This document shows, piece by piece, positions 28,939 through 37,161 of a DNA stretch of 64,000 bases (the stretch's first letter is position 1; each line of letters begins with the position of its first letter). The stretch covers positions 2,480,001-2,544,000 of the forward strand of contig NZ_CP073760.1 in assembly GCF_018399035.1 (NCBI RefSeq), given 5' to 3'. The notes below the pieces were generated by a model, which was not told the origin of the DNA, did not search any database, and saw only the letters and a program-made list of their open reading frames with translations. This stretch comes from Thiocapsa sp. GTDB taxonomy: Bacteria; Pseudomonadota; Gammaproteobacteria; Chromatiales; Chromatiaceae. Position numbers and translations under genes: made by a program.

Positions 28939-29020
28939 ACCGCGTCCAGAGCGACATGCGTCGTTTTTATGTTGTAGTCGGCCTTGGGTATTTCACCGAC
29001 CTTGGCGGAGACGCGGTTTA
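28936..29020 (+). repeat. 85-bp TIR element, copy 4
   Basis: Begins taaaccgcg (its first three bases are the stop codon of the preceding gene) and ends cgcggttta. Separated from copy 5 by 23 AT-rich bases (29021-29043). Confidence 0.88.
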
Positions 29021-29043
29021 AAAGTTTTTATTTTTTAAAACCT

Positions 29044-29128
29044 TAAACCGCGCCAGCTCCGACAATCGTCGAGTCTGCCGAGGCCGATCCCATCCAAAAA
29101 CATCACATGCCGCGCTGGGCGCGGTTTA
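29044..29128 (+). repeat. 85-bp TIR element, copy 5
   Basis: Its right half (gccgatcccatccaaaaacatc...cgcggttta) is nearly the same as copy 1; the left half has diverged. Confidence 0.88.
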
Positions 29129-29259
29129 ACTGCACGCACTGCGGCGAATCGCGAACGCCGGTGTCCACCGGTGCGTCGCATCGGCTATCCTGCCGTGGCT
29201 TCTCGGGCTACGGCGCCGAGAATGATGAGGGCACACCGACACGTTGAGGAGGGTTGCGC

Positions 29260-31359
29260 ATGAAGATCGACTGGACACCCGCGCCGGTGATGGCGTTCGC
29301 CTGTCCGGTCTGCCTTTCGGCCGGCGCCAAACGGTCCGTCCTTGCGGTCGAGTCGCCGTTCAATGCCGGAGATCTCTTGCGACTCCGCGCCTGCGACGTG
29401 TGCGGAACCCTAAGCTTCCCGGGTCTGACGCCGCCGGCCTACGAGGAGGACGGGCTCTCGGCGGATGCCGACGCCGGTGCGTCCCTCTCCCGCGGCGCCA
29501 CCAAGTTCTATGTCGAGCAAGGCGCAGCGCCCGACACCATGGTCGAGCCCCTGTTTTGGTTCGATCACGCCGGCATCAAGCGTTATGCGGAGGTCGGCTG
29601 CGGCTTCGGGCTCGGTTTGGACTTCGCCCGCGAGGCTCTCGGCTGGGATGTCCGAGGCTTCGATCCCTCGCCGCTTGCGCGCGCCGGGCGACGTCTCCTG
29701 GATCTTCCGGTGACCTTGGACTATCTCGGTCCCGAGACCTTGCGCGGCGAGGCACCGGTCGACGTGCTGTTGGCCTCCGAGGTCATCGAGCATGTCGTGG
29801 ACCCCCACCGCTTCCTGGACGACATCACCCCCACCTTGGCCCCGGACGGCTGGTTGGTGATCAGTACCCCGAATGCCGCGGGTGTCCATCGGGATGCGTC
29901 TCCCGGCGCGCTGCTGCCGATTCTGACCCCCGGCTATCATCTGGTGCTCTTCAGCGAGACGGCGCTGCGCCGGCTACTCGAGGCACACGGCTTTTCGCAG
30001 GTCGAGATCCGAGCGTCGGAGACGAATCTCACGGCGCTCGCCTGCCGTCATCCCCGATCGTGCGACCTCTCTCGGACCCTCGACCGAGCGCTCTACCGGG
30101 ACTATCTGAAGCGCCGACTCGGCGCCTTGGATCCGGACGAACCGCTCGCACACGGGTATTCCGGGCGATTGATCAAGGAGTATGTCAACGCGGGCGACAT
30201 CGAGCCCGCGCGGGCGGAGCTCCGCCGTTTGGCCGACAGCTACCGGCGTCTTTACGGCATCGATCTCGAGCGTCCCGAGACGGTCCTGGCCGAGCCGATC
30301 GCAAGCGAGAGTTTCGCGCACTTTGCCGCCACGATCCCGGCTAATCTCTGTGGTCTGGCCTATCGCAGCGCCTTCATCGCCTTGCGTCATGCGAACGATC
30401 CCGGACGCGCCTTGGCGGGTTTCGAGCTCGGCGAGCGCGCTGGCGTGGCCCTGCGTGAGGCACTGCAGTCGATCGGCGCGGACGACGGCGAGACCGAGCA
30501 TCTCGTCGAGCTGTGCCGTTTGGGTGCGCTCGAGTCTTCGATCCGCGTGGCCCCGTCCGAGGCTCCGAGGCGTATGAAGACCGCCCACGAGGCGTTCCTC
30601 GGCACCGACGGCGGCGGGGCGAGCGCACGACGTCGCTTCGAGGTCGATCTGGAACGCTGTTTCGTCGATTTGGCATTCAGCGGTGACTATGAGGCGGCGA
30701 ACGCCTTGGCCGACGCACGCTGCACGGAGAGGCCGGATGCACCGGGTGTACTCGACGCGCTCGGCCTCGCTGCGCAAGACCATGCGCGTTCCTGTCATGC
30801 CCGTGGTTTGCTGGCCCTGAACGACCGACACGATGCGGCGGCGGCGCTTGCTTGGTTCAGCACTGCCGACAAGCATCTCAACGCCGCGAGCGCTTCCGAC
30901 GGCGCCGACCGTAATGAACTTGCGCGAGCGATCGAGATCGCCCTCCTGTCGGCCCAAGCCGTGGCTACGCCGGAGGATGCGGCCCGTGCATGTCGAGAGC
31001 GCCTGGCGATCACGCACTCGCCGGACCCGCATGTCCTCGGCCTCTGCCGCGAGGTCTTCCAGCGTCTGGTCCACGGCGGAGCCTACGCTGCAGCGGCAAC
31101 GCTCGAGCCAACTATCACACGTCAACTGAGCCTCGCGCCCGAGATGTTGTCGGCGGAGCTGGCGTACGTGCTCGGCATCCTCGCCTTGAATCATGCCGCC
31201 GCACCTGCCGACGCCTTCGGGTGGTTTTCGCGAGCGGTGCAGTTGGCTCCTACCGGGAGCCCGCTGAACGACCTCGCCCTCTCCCATGCGCGACGCGCCG
31301 AGGCGGCAGCCGGCATCAAGGGAAACGGCATCGGCGCAGACCCGCGCACATCCAAGTAA
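29260..31359 (+). CDS. Methyltransferase with helical (TPR-like) C-terminal region
   Basis: A 699-residue protein. It starts with a CPVC...CDVC putative zinc ribbon. A SAM-dependent methyltransferase domain follows: YAEVGCGFGLGLDFAREALG for SAM binding, LLASEVIEHVVDPHRFLDD, and PDGWLVISTPN. After about residue 260 there are some 430 residues of alanine-rich helices resembling tetratricopeptide-type solenoid. Similar proteins methylate sugars or are encoded in surface polysaccharide loci. gaggaggg lies 6 bases before the ATG. The next gene begins 30 bases downstream, so the two are probably cotranscribed. Confidence 0.8.
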   Translation: MKIDWTPAPVMAFACPVCLSAGAKRSVLAVESPFNAGDLLRLRACDVCGTLSFPGLTPPAYEEDGLSADADAGASLSRGATKFYVEQGAAPDTMVEPLFWFDHAGIKRYAEVGCGFGLGLDFAREALGWDVRGFDPSPLARAGRRLLDLPVTLDYLGPETLRGEAPVDVLLASEVIEHVVDPHRFLDDITPTLAPDGWLVISTPNAAGVHRDASPGALLPILTPGYHLVLFSETALRRLLEAHGFSQVEIRASETNLTALACRHPRSCDLSRTLDRALYRDYLKRRLGALDPDEPLAHGYSGRLIKEYVNAGDIEPARAELRRLADSYRRLYGIDLERPETVLAEPIASESFAHFAATIPANLCGLAYRSAFIALRHANDPGRALAGFELGERAGVALREALQSIGADDGETEHLVELCRLGALESSIRVAPSEAPRRMKTAHEAFLGTDGGGASARRRFEVDLERCFVDLAFSGDYEAANALADARCTERPDAPGVLDALGLAAQDHARSCHARGLLALNDRHDAAAALAWFSTADKHLNAASASDGADRNELARAIEIALLSAQAVATPEDAARACRERLAITHSPDPHVLGLCREVFQRLVHGGAYAAAATLEPTITRQLSLAPEMLSAELAYVLGILALNHAAAPADAFGWFSRAVQLAPTGSPLNDLALSHARRAEAAAGIKGNGIGADPRTSK

Positions 31360-31389
31360 CCCGAGCCACGCAGTAAGAAAGGATCCCTC

Positions 31390-32424
31390 ATGGGTTTGCG
31401 CGAATTCCGTCAGACGCTCGACAGGCGCCGACTCGGCAACTTCATCGAGCACCGAACCTGTTGGATGCGAGTGCGCTTCGCGCGCAACCCGAGCTGGGTT
31501 GTACAGCGCTGGGACGGCGATGTCGGATTGGCCGAGACAAAGCGGATCGCCGTCTTCGTTCACTATGACGACAAGGGTCTTGTCCATCAGTACGTGCTCT
31601 TTTATCTGCAGCAATTGCGAGAGGCCGGCTACAGCATCCTGTTCGTGACCAACAGCCGTCGCCTCTTGCCGTCGGCGGTCGAGGTGCTGCGGACGCTCTG
31701 TGCTTTGATCTTGCGGCGGCGTAACCGCGGTTACGATTTCGGCGCCTACAAGGATGCCTTGCGAGAGATCCCGGACCTTGCCGCTCTCGACAGCTTGATC
31801 CTGGCCAACGATAGCGTCTACGGCCCCTTTCATGCTTTGGGCGAGTTCCTGCGTCGTGCCGACCCGGCCGAAGCCGACATCTGGGGTGTTACCGATAGCT
31901 TTGAGCATCTCTATCATCTCCAAAGCTATTTCCTTCTTTTTCATCGCCGAGCCTTGGCAGCAACCGAGTTTCATCGATTCTGGAAAGATGTCTGCTACAC
32001 CCATACGAAAGAACTCGTTGTCCATCATCACGAGATCGGCTTCTCGCAACGTATGCTGGCTGCCGGGCTGCAATTGGAAGCACTGTATCCCTACCGCGCG
32101 GTGGCGATGGAGCTGATCGAAGATCTACAACACCGGTCGCTGGAAAATCCCGACTGGGCCGCCCGGCTCCCACAGCGCGATTATCTCAAGTGGTTGTTCG
32201 AGAACTTGATGGCCGGTGTGCCCGTCAATCCAAGCCACTTCTTCTGGGAGCCCTTGTTGCGTCGGCACGGTTACCCCTTTCTGAAACGCGAGCTGCTGAC
32301 GCGCAATCCCTGCGGCGTGCCGCTGACCCAATATTGGGAGAGTGTCGTTCGCCAAGTCAGCGGATACGATACCCGCTTGATCTCTCGACACCTCCAGCAT
32401 GTCCTGCGTAATCGGAGCATATGA
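31390..32424 (+). CDS. RgpF-like (rhamnan synthesis F) protein
   Basis: A 344-residue protein with features of the RgpF family: IAVFVHYDDKGLVHQYVLFY near the start, RNRGYDFGAYKDAL, LILANDSVYGPF and IWGVTDSFEHLYHLQSYFL. Such proteins act in synthesis or export of rhamnose-rich cell-wall or O-antigen polysaccharides. It pairs with the upstream methyltransferase, suggesting a two-gene unit that modifies a surface glycan. No membrane segment is seen. Confidence 0.85.
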   Translation: MGLREFRQTLDRRRLGNFIEHRTCWMRVRFARNPSWVVQRWDGDVGLAETKRIAVFVHYDDKGLVHQYVLFYLQQLREAGYSILFVTNSRRLLPSAVEVLRTLCALILRRRNRGYDFGAYKDALREIPDLAALDSLILANDSVYGPFHALGEFLRRADPAEADIWGVTDSFEHLYHLQSYFLLFHRRALAATEFHRFWKDVCYTHTKELVVHHHEIGFSQRMLAAGLQLEALYPYRAVAMELIEDLQHRSLENPDWAARLPQRDYLKWLFENLMAGVPVNPSHFFWEPLLRRHGYPFLKRELLTRNPCGVPLTQYWESVVRQVSGYDTRLISRHLQHVLRNRSI

Positions 32425-32515
32425 CTGGAAACCGATTCCCTCGAGCCGAGTCAAAGGCAATGATCACAGCTGCACCTCTCCATCGAACAGGGTTGTCGTC
32501 TAGGAGACGTTCGCC

Positions 32516-35017
32516 ATGAAAGCACCGCAGACACCGATCCTCCTGGCCTTCGCCGCCCTGCTGATCGGGGCAATGAGCAGTACCGCCGTCTCGGGCGCTT
32601 TCAATTCCGGAGCAGATCATGAAGACCTGCACCGGCGCGCAGCCGATCACGACACCTGGATGCGTGAGTATCTGATGCCCGCCGGCGGCATCATGTCGGC
32701 GCAGTTCACGGACGACAGCTATACGCAGGTGAAGAGCTACGGCGGCGAGCGGGATCCCGCTATTTGGACCGGCGCCTATCTGGCCGCGCAGGCGCTGCGG
32801 CTGCAGGTGACGGGTGCGGCCGATGCGGCCGATCAGCTCGCCGAGACGGTCAGGGTACTGCATCGATGGTGGCGGATCTCGGGCGATGCGGGCTATCTTG
32901 CCCGGTTCGCGGCGCCCGCCGACAGCTCGGAAGTCATCTTGGCCACCTTGCCGGCCGATGATCCGGAGGTCATTCGAGACGTTCTATACGAGGACGCGCT
33001 TTGGCACTGGCGCGGGAGGGTCAGTCGCGATCAATATCAAGGCGTTCTGCTCGGCATGTCGCTCGCCTACGAGGCGACATCCGATCCCGACATCCGCCAG
33101 CTCATCCGGGAAGACGTCGTGCGCTTCGCCGAGCAGCTCATGCGCCGCGAGCGCAAGCGCGTGAAGGTCATCATCAACGGGTCGAGCAACTTCTCGACCA
33201 TGCTCGAACTGCAGCATGCGGTCTACACCGACGACGAGACCCCGGACGGAATACCCATCCTCAACATTCGCACCAGCCCGTTCGAGGCAGAAGGCTCCGG
33301 AGTGCTGGGATTCTGGCCGAACCCGGCCGAAATCGTGCGCCAGATCCCCGGCCTCGGATGGCTACCCGACGTTCTCCTTCCGAGTCAGGCGATCCAGCTT
33401 GCCGCAACCTTCCGGGTTGCCCTGCAGGTGACCGCCGGGGTTCCGGGATACGAGGTGCGTCATGCTGCCCTTCTGGCGCATTACGACGCGCAGATCGACG
33501 AATGGATCGAGATCGCAACCACTTGGAAGAATACAAATCGATGCGGTGACACCTACCATGGTCTCAATGTTGCGTTCATGCCCATGTACAACTGGGTCAG
33601 ACTGGAGGATGACCCCGTGCGTCGGGCTCGACTACAACGCGATGTCCTGCGCGACGCACTCTGGTCCGCGGTCAAGGATCATAAGAACGTGTTCTTCAGC
33701 TTTCTCTATTCTGCACAGGCGGCGCCCGAGGACGCCGTGGAGGCCATAATGGAGTCGCATCTGGCCCAGCTCGCCTTGTTCCCGAGTCCCCCGCAAACAG
33801 CGGAGCCGATCGACGTGCGCTCCAAGTACCCCGCGGACCCCGAATGTCCCGGACTCTCGGCCCTCGCCACCGATGTCGACGATCGCCCGGGCGCCACCTT
33901 CTTATGGGAGCGCCAGCCATGGAAGCTCGTTGATCCGGGTGCACCCGAGGTTGCGTTCGCGGGTGTCGACTATCTTCTGGCTTACTGGCTCGGGCGTGAA
34001 GCTGGCTTCATTGACGGGAACGCACGCGTTGCGGTCGCGAAGACGGGTACTGGTGACGGGACCGTCACATCGAGCCCGCCGGGTATCGACTGCGGCGGCA
34101 CCTGCGCGGCCGACTTTGATCTTGGGTCGAACATCGTTCTTCAAGCTGTCGCCGCTCCAGGCTCGGTTTGGACCGGTTGGTCCGGCGATCCGTCCTGCCC
34201 CTATCTCTATCCTTTGGAGGGAGATAACGACTGCGTCGCGGCCTTCGAGTCATCCCCGGGCGGCGAGACACGGATCGAGGCGGCGGTTCTCCCTTATGCC
34301 CGCGCCGTTGGTATCGGCGAGACCGCAACCGCTTTCGCCAGTCTCATCAACAGCGGTGACGCGACGGCCACCGGCTGCTCAATCGCCCTGCCGGGCGGGC
34401 TCCCCGCGACCTTCACCTATCAGACGACCGATTCGGGGAATGCCTTGATCGGGACACCGGATACGCCCGTCGAGATCCCCCCGGGCGCGACGCAGGGATT
34501 CGTCTTCGGCATCACACCGAGCCGTGCCCTGGCTGCGACCGAGATTCCGCTGGTGTTCGACTGCACAAACACCGCGCCGGCGTTCAGCCGCGCCGGACTC
34601 AACACCTTCATCCTCTCGGCGGCGGCAACAGCACCGCCGGACCTGCTTGCGGTCGGGGTGACCCCGAGCGGTGACGGCGTAGTGCGGCTGCCGAGTCGCA
34701 ACGGCACCGGCTTCTTCGCCACGGCGGCGGTCAATATCGGCAGCGCCGGAACGGTGACCGCCAGTGCCGACGACGGCGGACACGGCCTGCCGTTGGGCCT
34801 TCGAATCTGCGAGACCAATGCTGCCGGAGACTGGCAGGTCTGCGGCAGCAGTCTCACCCGCACCCTCGCGGCAGACCAGACGGTCTATTACACCGTTCTG
34901 GTCACCGGCACCGGCCAACCGGTCACCTTCGATCCGGCCATGAACCGGCTTTTCCTGCGCTTGCAGGCGGCCGGAGTAAACGTCGGCGCGACCAACGTTG
35001 CGGTGACTGCCCCATAG
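32516..35017 (+). CDS. Secreted alpha/alpha-toroid-like protein with shared C-terminal domain
   Basis: An 833-residue protein with a signal peptide (MKAPQTPILLAFAALLIGAM, cleavage near VSG). Residues of about 30-500 are helical, with WTGAYLAAQALRLQVTG and YEDALWHWRGRVSRDQYQG, reminiscent of (alpha/alpha)6 glycoside hydrolase or lyase barrels; no catalytic residues can be named. A short bacterial-repeat (InlB-B type) segment follows, with GDGTVTSSPPGIDCG and WTGWSGDPSC. The shared C-terminal domain starts near residue 587. It is the most divergent of the five copies. A sugar-degrading or sugar-binding role is inferred from fold only. Confidence 0.78.
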   Translation: MKAPQTPILLAFAALLIGAMSSTAVSGAFNSGADHEDLHRRAADHDTWMREYLMPAGGIMSAQFTDDSYTQVKSYGGERDPAIWTGAYLAAQALRLQVTGAADAADQLAETVRVLHRWWRISGDAGYLARFAAPADSSEVILATLPADDPEVIRDVLYEDALWHWRGRVSRDQYQGVLLGMSLAYEATSDPDIRQLIREDVVRFAEQLMRRERKRVKVIINGSSNFSTMLELQHAVYTDDETPDGIPILNIRTSPFEAEGSGVLGFWPNPAEIVRQIPGLGWLPDVLLPSQAIQLAATFRVALQVTAGVPGYEVRHAALLAHYDAQIDEWIEIATTWKNTNRCGDTYHGLNVAFMPMYNWVRLEDDPVRRARLQRDVLRDALWSAVKDHKNVFFSFLYSAQAAPEDAVEAIMESHLAQLALFPSPPQTAEPIDVRSKYPADPECPGLSALATDVDDRPGATFLWERQPWKLVDPGAPEVAFAGVDYLLAYWLGREAGFIDGNARVAVAKTGTGDGTVTSSPPGIDCGGTCAADFDLGSNIVLQAVAAPGSVWTGWSGDPSCPYLYPLEGDNDCVAAFESSPGGETRIEAAVLPYARAVGIGETATAFASLINSGDATATGCSIALPGGLPATFTYQTTDSGNALIGTPDTPVEIPPGATQGFVFGITPSRALAATEIPLVFDCTNTAPAFSRAGLNTFILSAAATAPPDLLAVGVTPSGDGVVRLPSRNGTGFFATAAVNIGSAGTVTASADDGGHGLPLGLRICETNAAGDWQVCGSSLTRTLAADQTVYYTVLVTGTGQPVTFDPAMNRLFLRLQAAGVNVGATNVAVTAP

Positions 35018-35039
35018 GGAACCCAGGGCTCTTCGCCGA

Positions 35040-35462
35040 TTACCGCTTCTTCGTCTTCTCGCACTCCGCACAGATCCCGTAGAGCACGAGCGAGTGATCC
35101 TCGATGCGGAAGTTGTGCTCCGCGGCGATCTTGGACTGGCGCTCTTCGATGATCGGGTCGCAAAACTCCACGACCTTGCCGCACTTGATGCAGACCAGAT
35201 GGTCGTGGTGGTCGCCGCTGTTGAGCTCGAAGACGGACTGCCCGGTCTCGAAGTGGCGCCGGCACACGAGGCCCGCGCCCTCGAACTGGGTCAAGACGCG
35301 GTAGACGGTCGCAAGCCCGATCTCCTCACCGTTGTTGAGGAGCTCCTTGTAGACATCCTCGGCGCTGAGGTGGCGCTTGCCGCAGTTCTCGAGAATGGCG
35401 AGAATCGCAACCCGCGGTGCCGTGACCTTGAGACCTGCCTGTTTGATCTGCTCGATTTCCAA
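35040..35462 (-). CDS. fur: Ferric uptake regulator Fur
   Basis: A 140-residue Fur-family repressor. The N-terminal winged helix contains LKVTAPRVAILAILE and GLATVYRVLTQFE. The dimerisation domain carries the HHDHLVC metal-site motif and two CxxC pairs (CIKC, CAEC). Fur with Fe2+ represses iron-uptake genes. It is divergent from bamE, the classic arrangement in gammaproteobacteria, and converges on the last island gene with only 22 bases between stops. Confidence 0.95.
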   Translation of the reverse strand: MEIEQIKQAGLKVTAPRVAILAILENCGKRHLSAEDVYKELLNNGEEIGLATVYRVLTQFEGAGLVCRRHFETGQSVFELNSGDHHDHLVCIKCGKVVEFCDPIIEERQSKIAAEHNFRIEDHSLVLYGICAECEKTKKR

Positions 35463-35602
35463 ATCCCATCTCCCCGTCTAAAGCGAGTCCTGCGCCGTGC
35501 GCGGGCCTGCCCGATTCGTCTTCTGATTCGTCGCCCCGATGATCGGATCCGGGCGCTGCTGTATCATGCCTGGGTTCATTGCAAACGCGCTGTTTTAAAG
35601 AC

Positions 35603-36097
35603 ATGCGAAAGTTGGTTTATATCTCGATTCTCGGCGGCCTGGTCGCGCTCGCGACGGCCGGATGCTCCCGTGACAAAAAGCCCGATGAGTACCGGGGATC
35701 TGTCCTGGAAGATCTCCCGTTCGTCTACAGGATGACGGTGCAACAGGGCAATATCATCACCGAGGAGATGGTCGATCGCCTGGAGCTCGGGATGAACAAG
35801 CGCCAGGTCCAGTTTCTGTTGGGTACGCCCTTGCTCACGGACTTTTTCCAGACCGATCGCTGGGACTACACCTATACCATCCGGCGCGGGCACGATCCTA
35901 TGGAGATCCGCTACCTGACTCTGCATTTTCAGGACGATGATAGCCTTGCGCGTATCGAGGGGGATATGCGCCCGAATCCGGCGCGCGCCGAGGCGAGAGA
36001 ACCGCAGGAAATGCTCGTCTCCGTTCCCGATTATCAGGAACGTCAGGGATTGATCAGACGCGGCCTGGAAACGATCGGCTTGGAGCCGAAGGAGTAA
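35603..36097 (+). CDS. bamE: Outer-membrane assembly lipoprotein BamE
   Basis: A 164-residue lipoprotein with signal sequence and lipobox ATAGC (Cys at about residue 20). The SmpA/OmlA domain includes VQQGNIITEEMVDRLELGMN and FLLGTPLLTDFFQTDRWDY. BamE is a small component of the BAM complex that inserts beta-barrels into the outer membrane. An in-frame ATG at 35579 is less likely because it would lengthen the n-region. Confidence 0.95.
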   Translation: MRKLVYISILGGLVALATAGCSRDKKPDEYRGSVLEDLPFVYRMTVQQGNIITEEMVDRLELGMNKRQVQFLLGTPLLTDFFQTDRWDYTYTIRRGHDPMEIRYLTLHFQDDDSLARIEGDMRPNPARAEAREPQEMLVSVPDYQERQGLIRRGLETIGLEPKE

Positions 36098-36171
36098 CGT
36101 CAGCCCGATCGAGGAGGCCGGTGCGATCTCGATACACCCCGAGGATGCTTGGCGCTCCCTGATACGCCGGC

Positions 36172-36501
36172 TCAGGCCCCGGCGCTCGTATCGGCATCCG
36201 CACCGCCCTTGCGCATGACCTTACCCTCCGCTGCACGGCGTTTACGCGCCTCCTTCGGATCGGCAATCAAGGGGAGATAGATCTCGACACGATCGCCATC
36301 CTCCAAGATCTGATCCAATTTAGCCAGCTTTCCGAAAATGCCGACCTGGTTGACCGCCAGATCGATCTCGGGGCACCTCGAGAGCACGGCGGATTGCTCG
36401 ATCGCCTCGCGCACCGTCGTCCCCATGCGCACCTCGAGGGAACGGAGCATTTGGTCGTTCGCTCCGACATAGGCCACGGACACCTTCAGAAAGTCAGTCA
36501 C
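36172..36501 (-). CDS. rnfH: RnfH-family ubiquitin-like protein (RatB)
   Basis: A 109-residue protein of the UPF0125/RnfH family with a beta-grasp fold: SVAYVGANDQMLRSLEV, GTTVREAIEQS, VGIFGKLAKLDQILEDGDRV, EIYLPL. I chose a GTG at 36501, which overlaps the end of ratA by 8 bases as in other RatA/RnfH pairs. An ATG at 36534 would add 11 residues inside ratA. Confidence 0.88.
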   Translation of the reverse strand: MTDFLKVSVAYVGANDQMLRSLEVRMGTTVREAIEQSAVLSRCPEIDLAVNQVGIFGKLAKLDQILEDGDRVEIYLPLIADPKEARKRRAAEGKVMRKGGADADTSAGA

Positions 36502-36928
36502 CGTAAACCTCTTCGGCACGCCGACAAAAGGCATCCACCAGCGTATTGGCGATCTGGTGAAAGACGGCTCCGAAGGCCTTGTCGATCAGATGTCCCGAGA
36601 ACTCGAACTCCAGCTCCAGCTCGACCTTGGAGGCATCCTCGCGCAACGGCACGAAACGCCAGCCTCCGACGAGTTTTCGGAAGGGTCCATCGAGCAGATC
36701 GATGTCCATCCGCCGGTCGCGCTCGAACCGATTGCAGGTGCTGAAGGACTGGCGAATCCCCATGCGGGCGACCTCGATCTGGCCGCAGATCTTCTCGTCG
36801 GTCTCCGAGATGACGCGCGACTTGTCGCACCAAGGCAGGAATTTCGGGTAAGAGCCGACATCGTAGACGAGGTCGAACATCTGCGATGCCGAGTAGGGCA
36901 CCAGAGCACTTTTTCTGACGATAGCCAC
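36494..36928 (-). CDS. ratA: RatA-family START-domain protein
   Basis: A 144-residue protein with SASQMFDLVYDVGSYPKFLPWC, typical of the polyketide-cyclase/START (COQ10-like) family. In E. coli RatA was reported to block 70S formation; in other bacteria the family is linked to ubiquinone binding. It is upstream of and overlaps rnfH. Confidence 0.9.
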   Translation of the reverse strand: MAIVRKSALVPYSASQMFDLVYDVGSYPKFLPWCDKSRVISETDEKICGQIEVARMGIRQSFSTCNRFERDRRMDIDLLDGPFRKLVGGWRFVPLREDASKVELELEFEFSGHLIDKAFGAVFHQIANTLVDAFCRRAEEVYGD

Positions 36929-36931
36929 AGC

Positions 36932-37017
36932 TAAACCGCGTCCCGAGTGAAAAACCGACGTTTAGACAGAGCCTGCCCCCTCGAGGACATCCAAAGCCGT
37001 GTGCGTGACGCGGTTTA
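36932..37017 (+). repeat. 85-bp-type TIR element, copy 6
   Basis: Ends taaaccgcg and cgcggttta as in the other copies; 86 bases with a divergent interior. It lies just before the start of ratA. Confidence 0.8.
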
Positions 37018-37161
37018 GAGAATGAAAAGATCTGGATTCCGTCGCTGGACGAGCATTGACCCAGGCCCCGCGTGCAGCACGGCAGATGTGTCGAGACTGT
37101 TCGTTGTCGTTGTCGTTGTCGTCATCGACCATCGATACCTCGCAGCTTGTCAGCGTCCGAT

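Noticed and set aside
29244..30344. 366-residue frame overlapping the methyltransferase gene
   Set aside because: Arginine/proline-rich alternate frame without motifs; the frame from 29260 has clear zinc-ribbon and SAM-binding motifs.
16546..35017. PEP-CTERM, LPXTG, RTX or autotransporter tail on the island proteins
   Set aside because: None of these motifs occurs; the proteins stop at VTAP with no hydrophobic helix, basic tail, GGxGxD repeats or barrel.
37104..37125. gttgtc short tandem repeat near the end of the SNF transporter
   Set aside because: Only three to four imperfect copies beyond the gene end; too little to support a function.
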